Shown here piece by piece: positions 1 through 12,520 of a stretch of DNA of 64,000 bases (positions are counted from its first letter, which is position 1; each line of letters opens with the position of its first letter). The translations under genes were made by a program, and so were the position numbers. This DNA comes from Plasmopara viticola (taxonomy: Eukaryota; Oomycota; Peronosporomycetes; Peronosporales; Peronosporaceae), in assembly GCA_001695595.3 (NCBI GenBank), contig MBPM02000004.1:1-64000 (forward strand). The letters run 5' to 3'. The notes under the pieces are model-generated. The model saw only the letters and a list, made by a program, of their open reading frames with translations. It was not told the DNA's origin and searched no databases.

Positions 1-167
1 TACGTATTTTGAACCGCTTTGTTAGTGCCTTGTTCGAAGACGTTACGTCAGTGCACTTTAATCGTGATATTTGGACTCTCTAAAAAGGTAAGTTGCTACC
101 TTATCACTATGTATAATTTACTATTCTACCTTATAAGCCCAACAGTCGTAACTTCACTCTAGCTCAA
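1..167 (+). other. Unit-start spacer outside the left arm
   Basis: This short stretch begins with tacgtattttgaaccgcttt and recurs at 21,970-22,146 and 43,358-43,527, each time between a CM1 5' flank and a left arm. It is absent outside the right arms, which end at the equivalent of position 168 (19,554 and 42,177). No coding signal is seen. It marks the boundary of the inverted arms. Confidence 0.7.
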
Positions 168-3100
168 GTAGGCCATCACGTAACAAATGTACTATGGCAG
201 ACAGAACCCGCGATACAGGTATATGTTTTTGGATCTCGTAAGAGATCTCAGGCAAAGAAGGAAAAACTCTAGTCTCAACAACTACAAAGATTTGCTCAAC
301 TCGTGCTTATCTGTGTGTATATATTGCTCGTTTGTAATATCTAGACACTTTTCGTGCGAAGGACCTTCGTTTTGCTCGAGTACACCGATATCATAAACGG
401 TGATTATTCACTGTACCCTTTACGATAGTGCCTTAGCTATTATACTCGGCAACTCTTGGTGGTGTTATTTCTTATCATCCCACTTTAATATACATTCGCG
501 TCAGCATTATTACAACTTTCGACTTTTAAGTATAGCGGACCCATTCACTAGGATGCTAATCACACGCGAGAGGCATGGGAGAAAAGGCTTTTGATCATCT
601 TCTATTTTTACCACACAAGCATTATGCTTGAGAGAGCTTATAGAGGTCTAGGGTGCTAACATAGAAGGGGCGAAGCTCGTAGGTGCACTACTCGCATTGT
701 ATAGTGTGTACTCAACCATGAGTTTTTATAGACTTGTGAATGTGGCGTCTCAGCGCACATACTGCGCAGTGCACGGTTAAGCCTTTTCGTCTGACAATCT
801 CTCTATGGGTGGTCGCTTTCGACATCAGCGAGCGGTTACACCCAAGGCGCAGCGGTCTCTATCTTACCGTAGGCACGGTATTCGAAAAGTGTATGCAGGA
901 ATCTTATTCGCGGTATGATTCCCAATTGTACTGGCTAAAACAGATTTTCAATGCATACACAGCATATGAATACTACAATGCGCAGTTTTCTGCATACAAA
1001 TGACGAAGTCGAGGCTTATGGGCTACCAACAACCCGCCGTTATATGATTGTTGTATAAAGAATCCAACGTGAGAGCCGCGAGCTAGAACCCTGACGGGTC
1101 CTCTCATACTTGTTGGTGTGGAGACCGGAAGACGTTCCTCTAGCAAGTGATTGCTACTTGGAAAATCATGTACCTCCGAGAATACATGATATCCAGATCT
1201 TCGTCGTTCGGAGCAACGACTTAGCGGATCTGTCGATTTCACCTTAAGCAGAGCAAACCGCTCGCCCACTTACAGCGATGCAGTTGCGAAGCTGTCGATG
1301 GCATAAGCACCCAACTTTGGCTTCTTTGTGCTGTAAAAGCTCTCAGCTGCCATTACTTCATATCTCGTATGATAAAGTTAGCATTTATATGCTAATGTAG
1401 ACGCAAAATCGCGTCGGCAAGCACGCTGAGTCTGCCGGGCTCATCTTCAACACGAGAATTTCACTTTGCGAAGGGCGCAATTGTCTTGCCACTTTAAGAC
1501 GAGTGAAACAATTTGTTTTTTCCCGCCCACAGGGACGCAGGGTCTGAACAGACAATAGAGAGCTTGCATTCCGAATGTAGAAGTATGCCGATGACAAGTA
1601 GCGATTTGTCATACATGAAGTTTTTTCTGGTACACTAAAGTAAGACAACATCGCTTACAACGGTTACCCTCGATCTACAGTAACGCTCAAACTATTTGTC
1701 GTCAGGAGCTTTCTAAGCGACACTGAATAGCTTTGTCTCGTTTGAAAAAGCTTGATCAGAAGCCCGCTGAGGACTTCCTGTATGTTACGTAAACATCCTC
1801 GTACTAGCTTTTCTTAAAATACTTATTGTTCCCATCATTCGATTACTGTTCTAGCACTATTTATTTGATTTCATACTACCGTAGTTCAGTTTTTAACTAA
1901 ATTGATCTATTTAAATCAGGCAAAGTGTATACCCTCTTCGATATCCTTCAAAGTAATCTTAGTATGTAAGCCGACAAATTACCGGTAGGGTGCCGTTTAT
2001 GAACCAGGAGCCACCATTTTTGTCCGAACCCTTTAAACTGAAAGTCAACATGTATCGTAAATGCTCGTGACTATGTACCACAAATCTAAATAAATTACTG
2101 CAGATCCGCTCGGTATCAAAGTATATAAAGCTGCGCAAAATATAAAGTGTATCATATAGCACGTGCTGATTTTTTGTCTTGACATTTTTCACATTTACAT
2201 GACAAACATTTTCATATTTCACAAACACTATCCTTATGGACACCACCCCACTAATATAATAAGTCAGTCATGTGTATACTGCGTAATAAACTACGACTTG
2301 CAACTTATCTCGATTACCAGAGGCTTATTCAACTATAAACATATTGATTGGCAGTGGCAATCAAAGCACGACATGACGACAAATTAAGCTGCCGCCTTAA
2401 ATAAGGTGTTTCATCAACCAAAAGGCCGATCTCGACACCAGGAATGCGAAGTGTCGTATTGTCATTTGATTCTTTCAAAAAAATTGCCCAGCAGCTGGTA
2501 AAGTCATGCTATCTATATGTAAAGCTGTGGTACCCATTGCGTCTCTCCGACCTACGCAACTTGATTGCGAGACTTTGTTTCCTGCAATTGGTGATGCTAT
2601 ATAACCCATATGTATCTACGTTGTCTGGACCTATGCTACCGCTAGAAGAACTTTAGTGCCTGAAGCTGGTAGTACCATCCTATCTGCAAACTATGTCAGA
2701 CACACTTTGGTGGCCGTGACAGTTAGCGGAACTTGAGTAACTGTTTTGAAACGTTTTAAGGACGACGAAGAGGTGTGAGTACCTTCGATATTTCTTACAT
2801 TGTTTCGGGTATTTAATTGGTTGAAGGGGCCATACGCACATTAAAGCGGGATCAATTGCTGCTGCGCAGGCGTGAAAGGCTTATATCTATTATATTTCTT
2901 CGCCAGTCAATAAAAATATCGCGCTCCTGACTTATCCATTTCGAGAACAAGAAATGACTTAATGCTGCTTGAATCTACAGGCACGTTTATTCCGTACTAA
3001 GGACCAAAAACATTACTTGCTTCTGTGTTTAAAGCATCGGACACTCTTATCTCGTTGATCGCATTTGCTTGCAAGCGCACAAAAATTCACGATGCGACGG

Positions 3101-5005
3101 AGTTACAAAGACTCAAAGAATTATTTCACCCTCGATCTCCAACACATTTTTGAAACACGAAATGATTTATGTCACGCCAGCATCAAGCTTTACTGGTTTT
3201 TCTGCCATTCTCTTCGGTGCAAGGCAACTATGGTGTGTATTTAGCTACACTTATTGGAGGAACGTAGTCTTTCACCAGCAGAACTTTATGCCTCGAAAGG
3301 AAATTAGCGCTTTCCTTACTTCGAATGCGCGGCCTCCATCTTTATAACAGTCACAAATCATGTGCTCTTGCTTAGTGCAGCCGAAGTAGCGGATGGTACT
3401 TTGCCGGGCAATACCTTAGACCATTCATGCTGAAGTCAAATCACTGAATGCTACATCGGTTATTACAGGACGAGGCGCTTTTCATTCTCGGCGTTTTGGA
3501 GGAGAGAGCCTGTCAATGAATATGTTTCTATCGAAGAGCGATTGAGGTCGCCGCTTTAATAAATGCTGCCTGCACTTAATTTTTATGCGAGGCAGGCCAA
3601 CCCCTAAATCGTCCTTGGTACAGACACCTTGACTATTTCGGGGTGTGGCGCTCAGTATTGGAAGCCGCCAATTACTCTTTTTTATGTATGTAATCATGAG
3701 TTTTACGCCTGTTTACTTACTGACACAAAAGGTGAGCACTAGCTCAAACTTTAACGGAAAAAGTGTCTCCCTCAACTATCCCACTTTGTGCTCTCATTTG
3801 ATTTAACGATTGCACGCCAGCAAGCAAATGCAGGTTTCTCTATCATCGGCATTGCACGCCTGCAAGCAAATGCCGAGGTTATAAGGGATTCATTTATATT
3901 TCGAAGTGTGCTCTGTCAAGCGAGGGGTTCATCTGCAAGGCCCTTCACCAAAAGTGATCCGTACAGATTATGCGTCACGTCGCGCTGCGACAAAGGCGCT
4001 TCACATCTCATAGAGAATGGCCAAGTGGGTCTTTTATAAACAAAGTATGACGTCAATGTAAAGCATAACGTCCTGACTACATGAATGACTTCATGTAACA
4101 GCTGTGTCCTCGTCCGGATCACTTAATCGATAGCGCCTATGTGCGAGGTGACATATGAGCAGCACTACAAAGGATTTGGAAAGGATGGCTATAAAGATTT
4201 ACGTGAAGCTTTTTCGGCTTTGTAGTACAGCATCAATTAAGGTGATACATCACTTGTAGTGGTTGCTCATGATGAGGGTTCAAAATATCGTGTTTTTTAC
4301 CGAGCACATGATACACCGCTTAGCGGTCATTTCGGCTGAAAAATATTTTAATAGTGATTACCCACTTTGCGGCCCAATACTATAAGTCTATCTGCACATA
4401 TGTGCGTACGCATGGACTGTGCCTGCGAGTGATGCTCTTGCCAAAAAAAATACATCATTGGCAAACTCGATGGTGCCATTGCGCTATTGATAGTCCATAA
4501 AAAATTTCGTGTTTAGCCTACTGAAGGACTTGACAGGTAGAACTGATATTGTAATCGATGCCGACCAAGAAAGCAGAATGGCTCATTCAGCGGCTGTGTC
4601 GAACACAAAAGCGCTGATCATGTCGTGGATGAATACCCTCGCTTTTTAAAAACGCTTTCAAGATGCTTGGCATAAGGCTGGACATGTCGTCAGCTGGTCA
4701 TCCGAAGACCGATGATTAGACTAAGCGAGTAAATCGTGCCATCGAGATCATTTTGCGTGTGTTGTATTAATAAGCCAAAGCTACTTAAAAAGCCGCTCCC
4801 GCTCCTTCACTTTGCATTGATCGATTTCATTCTTTTCTTAACAAATAACAAAGTCTTATGGTTGCACCCGCTACGTCCGTCTACCTTAGGCAGCTTTGAA
4901 AAAGACAGGGGTATATTTTTACAGACTTGTCAAAAGACATTGACAGCAAAATATGCGAAGCTTTAAGGTCAGGAAGGCTAAAAAGATTGTATTTACCGAA
5001 GTATC
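168..5005 (+). repeat. Left inverted arm L1 (about 4.8 kb)
   Basis: The arm is found inverted at 15,080-19,554 (R1) and 37,200-42,177 (R2), and in the same orientation at 22,147-27,080 (L2) and 43,528-48,555 (L3). It contains many short frames that are conserved between copies only because the DNA is duplicated; none is a convincing gene. Its inner end carries a decayed gypsy integrase (4,268-4,770). A weak RNase H-like stretch may lie around 3,160-3,320 (a TPASSFTGFSAIL-like string and SPAEL on plus-strand frames). The stretch 168-3,100 holds nothing I can name. Confidence 0.85.
4268..4770 (+). pseudogene. Decayed Ty3/gypsy integrase (H2C2 region plus catalytic core) in L1
   Basis: Plus-strand translation gives HDEGSKYRVFYRAHDTPLSG then HFG and a stop at 4,268-4,340. 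This matches the zinc-binding integrase N-terminus that normally reads HD.P.SGH.G. A decayed YVRTH...C segment follows. Near 4,527 comes DLTGRTDIVIDAD with RMAHSAAV, the usual D.LSKMAHF.AV block, and near 4,665 MLGIRLDMSSAGHPKTDD with KRVNRAIE, the usual HPQTDGQTERVNR block. Stops and frame changes break it, so it is inactive. Its left-arm position means it was carried along by the segmental duplications. Confidence 0.8.
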
Positions 5006-5289
5006 ATGGTCTTGCATGGCCTTTGCGCAATACACAGAACCACTTCAAGCCAGAATAAAACAAAAATGCCCTTAGAACGAACGAACTCTCGAACTATCAC
5101 CTAAGTTGCTTCATTAAGCTCAAAAGGTGCTTGATGACCCAATCAGAACTTAGTCTTTCGGAGTTTTGAAGTTATTTGGTACCCAAATGGACGTATCAAT
5201 TTTTGAGGTCAGAAAAATTTGGGTCAAAAGGAGGAAGAGCGAGAGCATTCTGTTGATTTTCCAGCTTGGAAATACAGCCAACCATGGTG

Positions 5290-6320
5290 AACTACCCAGA
5301 TTGTGAGCGGAAGCTACTTGCAATCATGCCTGGGCTGAATGTATGACGTATGAATCTTTTCGATCGAAAAATCACGGTCAGAACGGATCACACGAGTATT
5401 GAGATGATCCTGATGCAGAAAAAAATCGAAAGACGGCTTGATGATTTAACTGGGTTGCGAAAACCTTGCATTTGTGTCCGATGGTACTAACACCGTGGCT
5501 GATGCATATACACACTATCCGAAATAAAAGCATAAAGCCACTCAAATTAGCTTGCGATGACTACTGGGTGCAGCAACAATCCGGACAACGGGAATGTGTT
5601 AACATAACAAGGCTAGGCAAACATTGCAACAGGATTACTTCAGACTCAAAAATATTCCAAGACGTAGATAGATCGATATTCAATGGAATTTAATGTGTCT
5701 CTGACCAAAAGTGGCTTAGATACCGTCGTGGTGACGGTTTATTGCTAACCAAAAGGAGTAAGTTTGTCGTTACAACGACAACGGACGATACTGCAGGATC
5801 TGCAAAGATTTTATAAAGAATTAAATGAAGGATGTGGGATACCACAGACCATTGCGTCTGACCGGGACAACAAATTTCTCTTAAAGCTACAATAAGCAAC
5901 CGTTTCTACTGTGGTAGAGCAGCGCGATTTGTCTTTGACCTTAAAGTCACAAATGGATGGTCAAACGCGAAGTACTGATCGTGCGCTGAAAACAGCCGTC
6001 GAAATTTTATCAACCCAGCACAGGGTAATTGAACCGGCTTTCTGCATTTGGCAAAGGAAGCCGATGACCGATGCGTAAACTCTGCAATTAGATCAAAGCA
6101 GATCTGAGATAGGTTCCTTAAATGCCTGATGAAAGGGTATAAGAACTAGAACTTTGCAAGCTGAAAAAGTCAGCACAAGAGCTTCGTCAAGTCCCTTTAC
6201 GTAAGGTCGCACAGGATTAAACAAGCGAAGCCCAAAAGCGCATGAAGTATTATAACGACCATAATAGACTTGTCTTTGACTTCGAAGCTGGAGACATGGC
6301 GCTTTTGGACGACAATAATT
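5290..6320 (+). pseudogene. Second Ty3/gypsy remnant: RNase H then integrase
   Basis: NYPDCERKLLAIM (5,290 on) and TVRTDHTSIEMIL (5,374 on) match the RNase H blocks that usually read NYP..EKELLAI and TDH.SL. Integrase pieces follow in order: GIPQTIASDRDNKF (about 5,836), MDGQTRSTDRALKTAVEIL (about 5,955), and AQKRMKYYNDHNRLVFDFEA with GDMALLDDNN (6,230-6,319), the usual integrase C-terminal block. Stops and frameshifts intervene (for example one base missing near 5,813), so it is dead. It lies in the same orientation just downstream of the L1 integrase, so a second, separate element is represented. It is repeated at 27,375-28,409 and absent from unit 3. Confidence 0.82.
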
Positions 6321-9247
6321 GGAGTGGCCGTCACAAAATTTTTATCTCTGTCACATAATATCAATGAGCTGGGACTATCGAAGGATTGAAGATGCATTTA
6401 GTGCTTTCACTTCAGTGGTAAAGCCATATCACGAGACCCTAAGCGTTGGTAAATGGTGGATAAGGTCATATTGGCTGACAGCTTCGCCGTACAAATCGTT
6501 AAAGACGGCACTTAAAAGCGTAGATATAAAGCAAACCAGTATGAAGCCAAGAAGGAAGGGAATACGACGCAGATTTCTGGACTCATCTATATTTATATCC
6601 ATAAAGATAAAGCCCATTTCTTTAAACCTATCACAAGTAAGTTTTGAGACGTACCTGTTGTCACCGGCAAATTGGCCGGCAGCGGCTTCACGCCATAAAA
6701 CTACATCTCTCCAATATACATATGCGTTGAAACTATCCATAGAATCTGTGACTACAGATAATCAAGGTCCAGATGTCCCATAATTATTAGTATCATTGGT
6801 TGTTTATCACTCATGTAAAATTTCATGTAGAGTGCTTTGTATGACAGGAATTAAGATGGTAGCAATCGATGGCTTAGAGCCACCAGTCAGGCAGTAGCAA
6901 GACAAACATTTGCAAGAGTTTTCCAAGTTGTTTCACTCATCAATCCACTATGAGCGAAACTACTCCTATTTGCTGACTCTGCTTCGCTCTCCACCCAGCC
7001 TTCAGTCGACTACCAGCTGAAAAGAAGCTCCCTCCGCGGCTGTTGAAACACAGGTGGTGTGCTTACAGAAAAAGACAAGATAGACCGCCTTCTCATCCAA
7101 GTAGTATGGCGTACATTTTACAAGGAAATGTCGTTTTGCTTGATGAAGGTACAAACCTGTTTGCTCAGCAAGTATGACATGTTGCACAGCGACAAGTCGC
7201 GTGCTGCGTTAAATTCGACCCTCTGCCCTGGATGTGACCGACTGTTTTGCCAGGGTTTTCCGCTTACGTCACGCTGATTGGCTAGAAGTATTACGATTGT
7301 GTCAAAAGTCCATCTAGTCGTGGACTTGTGACATGGATTTTCAGCACTAGTAAATGGCACTCTGTAAGAAGTGCAATTCATTCCGTAAAATACGGCTAGT
7401 GTTCCTTGAACATTTGTCAGTGGTGATATAAGAATCCGTTTTTGCTAGCTGTGTCTAATTTTATAGCAAGTGACACACTGCAAAGTAGCTAGGTACCTGA
7501 GCTCATAGAGATGAGAAGCAATTTCAAAAGAGCCAATAGCAAAACGGCTTCCAGGCTACACGATCACATTTACAATATGGATGTATGCTGAATTTTGTTT
7601 GCACAATGTAGCTAATATCACGGGTGTCTCGAAGACTCTGCAGCGCACAATAGTATACTCGATGCTGTCAGCAACAACGTCTGTAAGGACAATGTGTATG
7701 TAAGCAGCAGCAACTATTGCTAGTATGCTATGTAAACTTTTCGCGAACGATCTAATAGCAGATTATGACACATGCCATTCATCCAACACATCACGATACT
7801 TCTGGTAAGTGAGCGTCGACAAAAGAGCAGCGAGCACTCCACAAAGTAGTAAATGATCGCAAAGGATGTTCGGAAAATCCCAAATTAATTAGTTGGGTCC
7901 AACTCACCCGAATTTTGCTAAGGAAATCAAAAGAGTTGCCAAAAATGATTGTATGGATTATTAGATAGAGGTTCAATGGCGAAGGGGTGATAACTGTACG
8001 CAACCATGTCATAAAGACTTTGGCAAAAAGCGTTTTCAGCAAGAACGTTTTATTCGATGCCACATGCTCGATGTCATCTTTGCTCTCTTCATCACGTTTC
8101 CGCTCATTGCCTTGTATGACGTCTTAACATTCGCATCTAAGACAAAATCGCTTTATTTTCCGCTTTGGCTGAGTTCACGTCTTCTACACCAGTTTGACTA
8201 GACAAGCGATTTTTGCTGATACCCTTCATAAGGCTGCCACTACCAAACATCTCAAAATCAACTCAAGCATCAACAGGGTTGTCATTGCCATTCCTCTCCA
8301 GCTTCTTTCGTACTTCTCTTTACATTGCTTTCCTCCAGGACAAGTCAGATCTCGCTTCACCTTGCTCTGGTCAAATTAAACACAGCTCCGACGACTTCTG
8401 GATTACTTTAGGCAAGCTATCAATCTCTCCGCCTATTTCTGTTTTACTTTGATCACAGCAGTCTTTTCCTCTATTACCCGTAATCGTGTGACTCACGAGT
8501 CAATCTAGCACTATTTAATCTGTAGCAGCAAATTGCGAAGATCGCTGAACCTAAGGACTAGCTTTCAAAGTCAAAAAGTTAGTTGAATATTTCGAGATGT
8601 ACACACCTTGTTTCCTAACTCTTGCGTGTCAGCATCGATAATTTCGTCGCTTCAATGTCGCAGTAGGATCGCGTGCTAATTTCAGCCGGGTGGCAGCTTG
8701 CAAAGGCTACTTATTGACCGAAAGACACTTCTATAACATAAAGGTTTAGAATTAAGTCGGCTCGGTACACGTACAAATGTCAGGAAACCACTTTCGCCTG
8801 CTCATCGTATATAAATTGATTCTTTTAGTTGGACCTCATTATCTGGTTTTACATCCTTGCCACGAAGTCAACATGCGTCCTTGCACAACTTCGCCCATCG
8901 TCTCCTTTCTAGGTATTTTCTGATCCCAAGAGGTTTCTATATACCAGCATTCAAAGTTACCTACTTCTCCGATCCCGTAGACCTTCGTACAAAATTATCG
9001 CCGAAAGTCTGACTTTTATCTTGCAACATGCAAGCCGTATTAGTATTTCTATACTTCAAAAACCATAATTATATATTCTACAAATATAATTTCCAATCTG
9101 AGAGCGAAATATTAATGTACACTACGTTTCACATACAACTACCAATTTCCTCGCGTTGGGAATATGGTATACTACCTGGTTGGGGCAATGATACATCGCA
9201 ATTGGTTGCAAGAAACAAGCGTGACTCCGGGAAACCTCATAAACTCA
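6321..9247. other. 3' flank of CM1 copy 1, no recognisable gene
   Basis: This stretch is repeated almost base for base at 28,410-31,344, and its gene-proximal kilobase recurs inverted at 54,455-55,480. Short frames on both strands (up to 154 codons at 6,319-6,783) continue from the gypsy integrase tail or show no family signature. The frame at 9,028-9,321 overlaps the end of the CM1 gene antisense and is a shadow. I see no tRNA, intact transposase or terminator-like signal. Confidence 0.6.
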
Positions 9248-11974
9248 TCAGTCGTGAGCACTTCGAATCTCTCTATCCAGGTCTAGCACTCTCCTGCCTG
9301 CCACCGAATGCATCTGGTTAATGTAGTCGTTTAGCTGCTGATACTCTGGCTTGTAGCTCGCGTCTTTATCAAGCGAACTTGACTCGAGACCACAAACTAA
9401 TGAACTGGTTTCCCATCGTTTGTACGTCTCGTCAATCATATACTGCGTCCGTCCAAGCTGCTCCAACAACGTTTGCTTTGCGTCTCCAAATTCCACACGT
9501 CGCTTTAGCTGTTGAGCGTATTTAATGATCATTGCTTTGTACTTTTCAATGTCCTTGTCGCGTCCAGCGATAGCATCCTTGTACATTTGAATCGCCTTAA
9601 GCAACTCCTTGTTTTCCTTTACTGCTTTCATATACTGCTTACGTGCATGCTCAGTTGACCGACGGCGCTCGTGAACTTCTTCAAACAGCAGGCGATTACT
9701 TTCCTTTAAGTCATAATTCTCACGGTCTGATTCTTCACGCAACTTCTTTTGGCTTCGCTTTAACGTCTGTAATTCGCCAGATGCTTGAAATAGTGTTTTT
9801 TGTGCTTCGGCTGCTTTCTTTTGGAAATAACGAATTTCTTTTTCAAGCGATCTTCGCTCATTATCGCTCTCCAAACGCAGCTCTTCGTACTGGATAGACC
9901 AAGACTTTTCCAAAGATTGATTCGCATCGTTGGCATGAACAGAGGAACGTTGCAACACTTCCAACTTGCTTTGACTAGAGCGGAGTTGTGACGCCAAGTG
10001 CTCAAGCTTGGAATTCACTGACAAATCGTGTTGTTTCCAGCATGCTTGCAGTGCTTGAGTCCTTGTTTCAAACTCTTCTTTAAGCGCTGAGATAGTCTCG
10101 CGCACAAGACTAGTCACCGACTGGTGTCGATTCTTCTTCAAGACCTGACGGCCACAACTTAAAAGAGAACATAGCTCCGCCTTGACACTATCAAGCTCTC
10201 GCTGGACTGCCTCTTTGTCATCTTTGAGCGCAGAAGCCGCTTGCAATGCTTCGCTTGCCCGTCGACATTCGTCATCAACTTGTCGCAACAACGAGCTCTT
10301 TTCCATAGCAAATTGTTGTTGCCAGTGCGTCTGTCGCTGTTGAGCTGCCGGACTTGTTGAGGACTTGGCAGACAATGCGTTTGCCAGCTGCTTCTCTAAT
10401 TCCTGCACCTGAGTTGCCCGTCGAGTCAACTCTTCATCACAGCCAGCCAGTTGATTCTGGTATGCCTGCAATTGAGCAGATTGTCGCTTCAACTCGTCCT
10501 CATACGCTAGAACGTGCTCACGCTGTTCTAAAGCATTCGCCGCTTCATTCGAAAACCTCTCCTCACTGTCCAAGACCTTTCGTTCCATAGCCTCAAGGTC
10601 CACTTGGAATCTGGACAATTCCGTCCGCAGTCGTCGATTGTCCTCTTCCATAGCTTGCCGGTCTTTTTCCAGCGCCACGAGTCGCTCATCCAGCGTTTGC
10701 TGACACCGAGACTCAGCCAGCTCGCATTGTTGTTGCACTCGACGAGCCTCAGTCTCTGCGTGTTCTAATCGACTCTCAAGCATTTGAATGGTCGTTTTAA
10801 TTTCAATCTCTTGTTTACGCCACTGATGCAGCTCCGACTCCAGCTGATGAATCGAGTTGACAGCAGCCTCTTGATCAGCTTTACATTTCTCGAGTGACTT
10901 GGACTGCTCCTCACACGCTGCAGTCAACTTGACGTTCTGTAATCGCAGCCGCTCTGCATTGTCAGCCAATTGCTGCCTCTCTTCCATCATGCGTTCTATC
11001 TCTACCTGCAACCTCGTTCGCTCCTGCTTGATACTCTCGTTTTCTATTGCAAGCCGGTCCTTATCAAAATGAGCCTTTTCACGGTCTGTCAACAGCCTCG
11101 TATGTTCAGCACGGTAATTATCACTCTCTCGTTGTAGTTGCTCCATTTGATGTTGCACCTGTTGCTCCATTCTCTTCAATTTAGCTTGGAACCGAGCATC
11201 CAGCGTCTGTTTTTCCTGTCTCATAGTCTCGACTTGCACTTGAAGCCCCGAAGTCTCTTCTTTTCGCTGTTGACTCACAGCTTGCCAATGCTCTGCCTCG
11301 GCTAAGATCTTGGCGTTCGTCATCTCACTTTGTTGTAGTTTTTGCTGTGCTCGCTAAGTCTCCAGCTCCATTTTTCTTTGCTTTCGCACTATTGCTTCTT
11401 GTAGTTGTTGCAACTGGCTTGTGAGTGCCGCCACAACTTCTTCTTGTCGCTTAAGCTCCTGTTCGAGCTCCTGCGCCTTCAAGCGGCTCTATTGTTCCGT
11501 CTGCAGCGCTGCATCGAGTTCTGCTTGCGATTTCGCGGCCGTTTCCGCATCAGTGTTGCCTCTTTCTTCCATATGTTGCTGTAATTGAGCTTCCGCGTCT
11601 CGCTGGGCCTCTTCTTTGGCCCGAACCGCCGCTGCTTGGGCCTCATGAAGTTGGGCATTTAGCATATCTATAGCTTCAGTGGCCCGAATCATGCTGAAAT
11701 TACGCTGTCGCAACTCGTGGTCACGCTCTTCTAATGTGATACGCAACTGAGCCAGTTCGCTCTCGAGATCCTCGCTACAAAAGTCTGTGCCTTGCTTCAT
11801 GCGCAGCAAGCGCTCCTCTAAAAAGTTTATACGTAGAGCTTGGTTAAAATTGTCCATACGCAGACGCTCCCGCTCTGCCTCCTGCTCACGCAACAGCGTG
11901 GAGTGGTCGCGGGTGGGTGTCATGGGCATTCCGATGCCGCTGTTGCTCGCGCGCGTGTGTTGTGGGGACTCCAT
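9248..11974 (-). pseudogene. CM1/centrosomin-like coiled-coil gene, copy 1, two nonsense codons
   Basis: The frame starts at ATG 11,974 (MESPQHTRASNSG...) and is 2,727 bp long, exactly the length of the intact copy at 51,728-54,454. Two in-frame TAG codons interrupt it, at 11,489-11,491 (a CAG in the other copies) and 11,354-11,356 (also CAG in the others). There is no frameshift. The two open pieces (161 and 691 codons) translate to the CM1 N-terminus and the long coiled coil seen in the intact copy. Both changes are C-to-T transitions on the coding strand. Because the frame is otherwise kept, inactivation looks recent. The 13-bp promoter segment carried by the intact copy is missing upstream. 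Unless the stops are read through, only a CM1-containing stub could be made. Confidence 0.88.
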
Positions 11975-12520
11975 CGCGAAATGACTCTTAGCTATTTTTA
12001 CGAAATGTTTCGCGTAATAGAGGTTTCAAATTGACGGTTTGAGATTTTTTAAAGCGGGAAAATCGGGATACAATATGATATTTTGTGGATTTGAGTTGCG
12101 GGCAAAGAGTGTACGCGAAAAGTCCCAGCCCGAGTCGCACTGGTCGACTTGTTTTTTACATAAACTTATGCCTCTGTGTGCGTTTTAATGCTTCAAAAGT
12201 ACTGATTTATCCCATGGCTTAATTATCATATTCGAATCGTCATTCCGTTATTCTGTTTGATTGTAGGATCTTATCTCAAGAGCGGAGCTGCGAGCTGGAG
12301 TATTGAAATCTTTGATCTGCATGCTGTCCTAATTAAGTAATCTCTTTATACATGAATGGACGAATTTAGTTCGTTCGGCTACATCTACTGTGGCATACAT
12401 CACCTTCGATGTGCTCTCAAATCGTCACGCGATTGTATTTTGCTGCCGTACTGGTGCATTATGTCTGTTGCGAAAGGCTTCATGTAGCAAAAGTATCTAT
12501 AATAGAATGCTAGAAAATAA
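11975..12520 (-). promoter_or_regulatory. 5' flank of CM1 copy 1 (deleted promoter form)
   Basis: This AT-rich upstream region is shared by every CM1 copy and truncated piece. It holds the sequence tttcaaattgacgg (around 12,026), whose complement cgtcaatttga resembles an oomycete initiator (YTCANTYY-like). Compared with the flanks of copies 2 and 3 it lacks 13 bp, reading tttcgcgtaatagagg where the others carry the palindrome ttcgcgcgcgaa. Promoter function is inferred from position and conservation only. Confidence 0.5.

Noticed and set aside
6319..6783. 154-codon frame after the gypsy integrase
   Set aside because: It starts inside the dead integrase tail and is shortened by a stop in the unit 2 copy (28,409-28,690). 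It has no domain.
9643..10590. Short plus-strand frames inside CM1 copy 1
   Set aside because: They are antisense shadows of the coiled-coil gene and recur in every copy for that reason.
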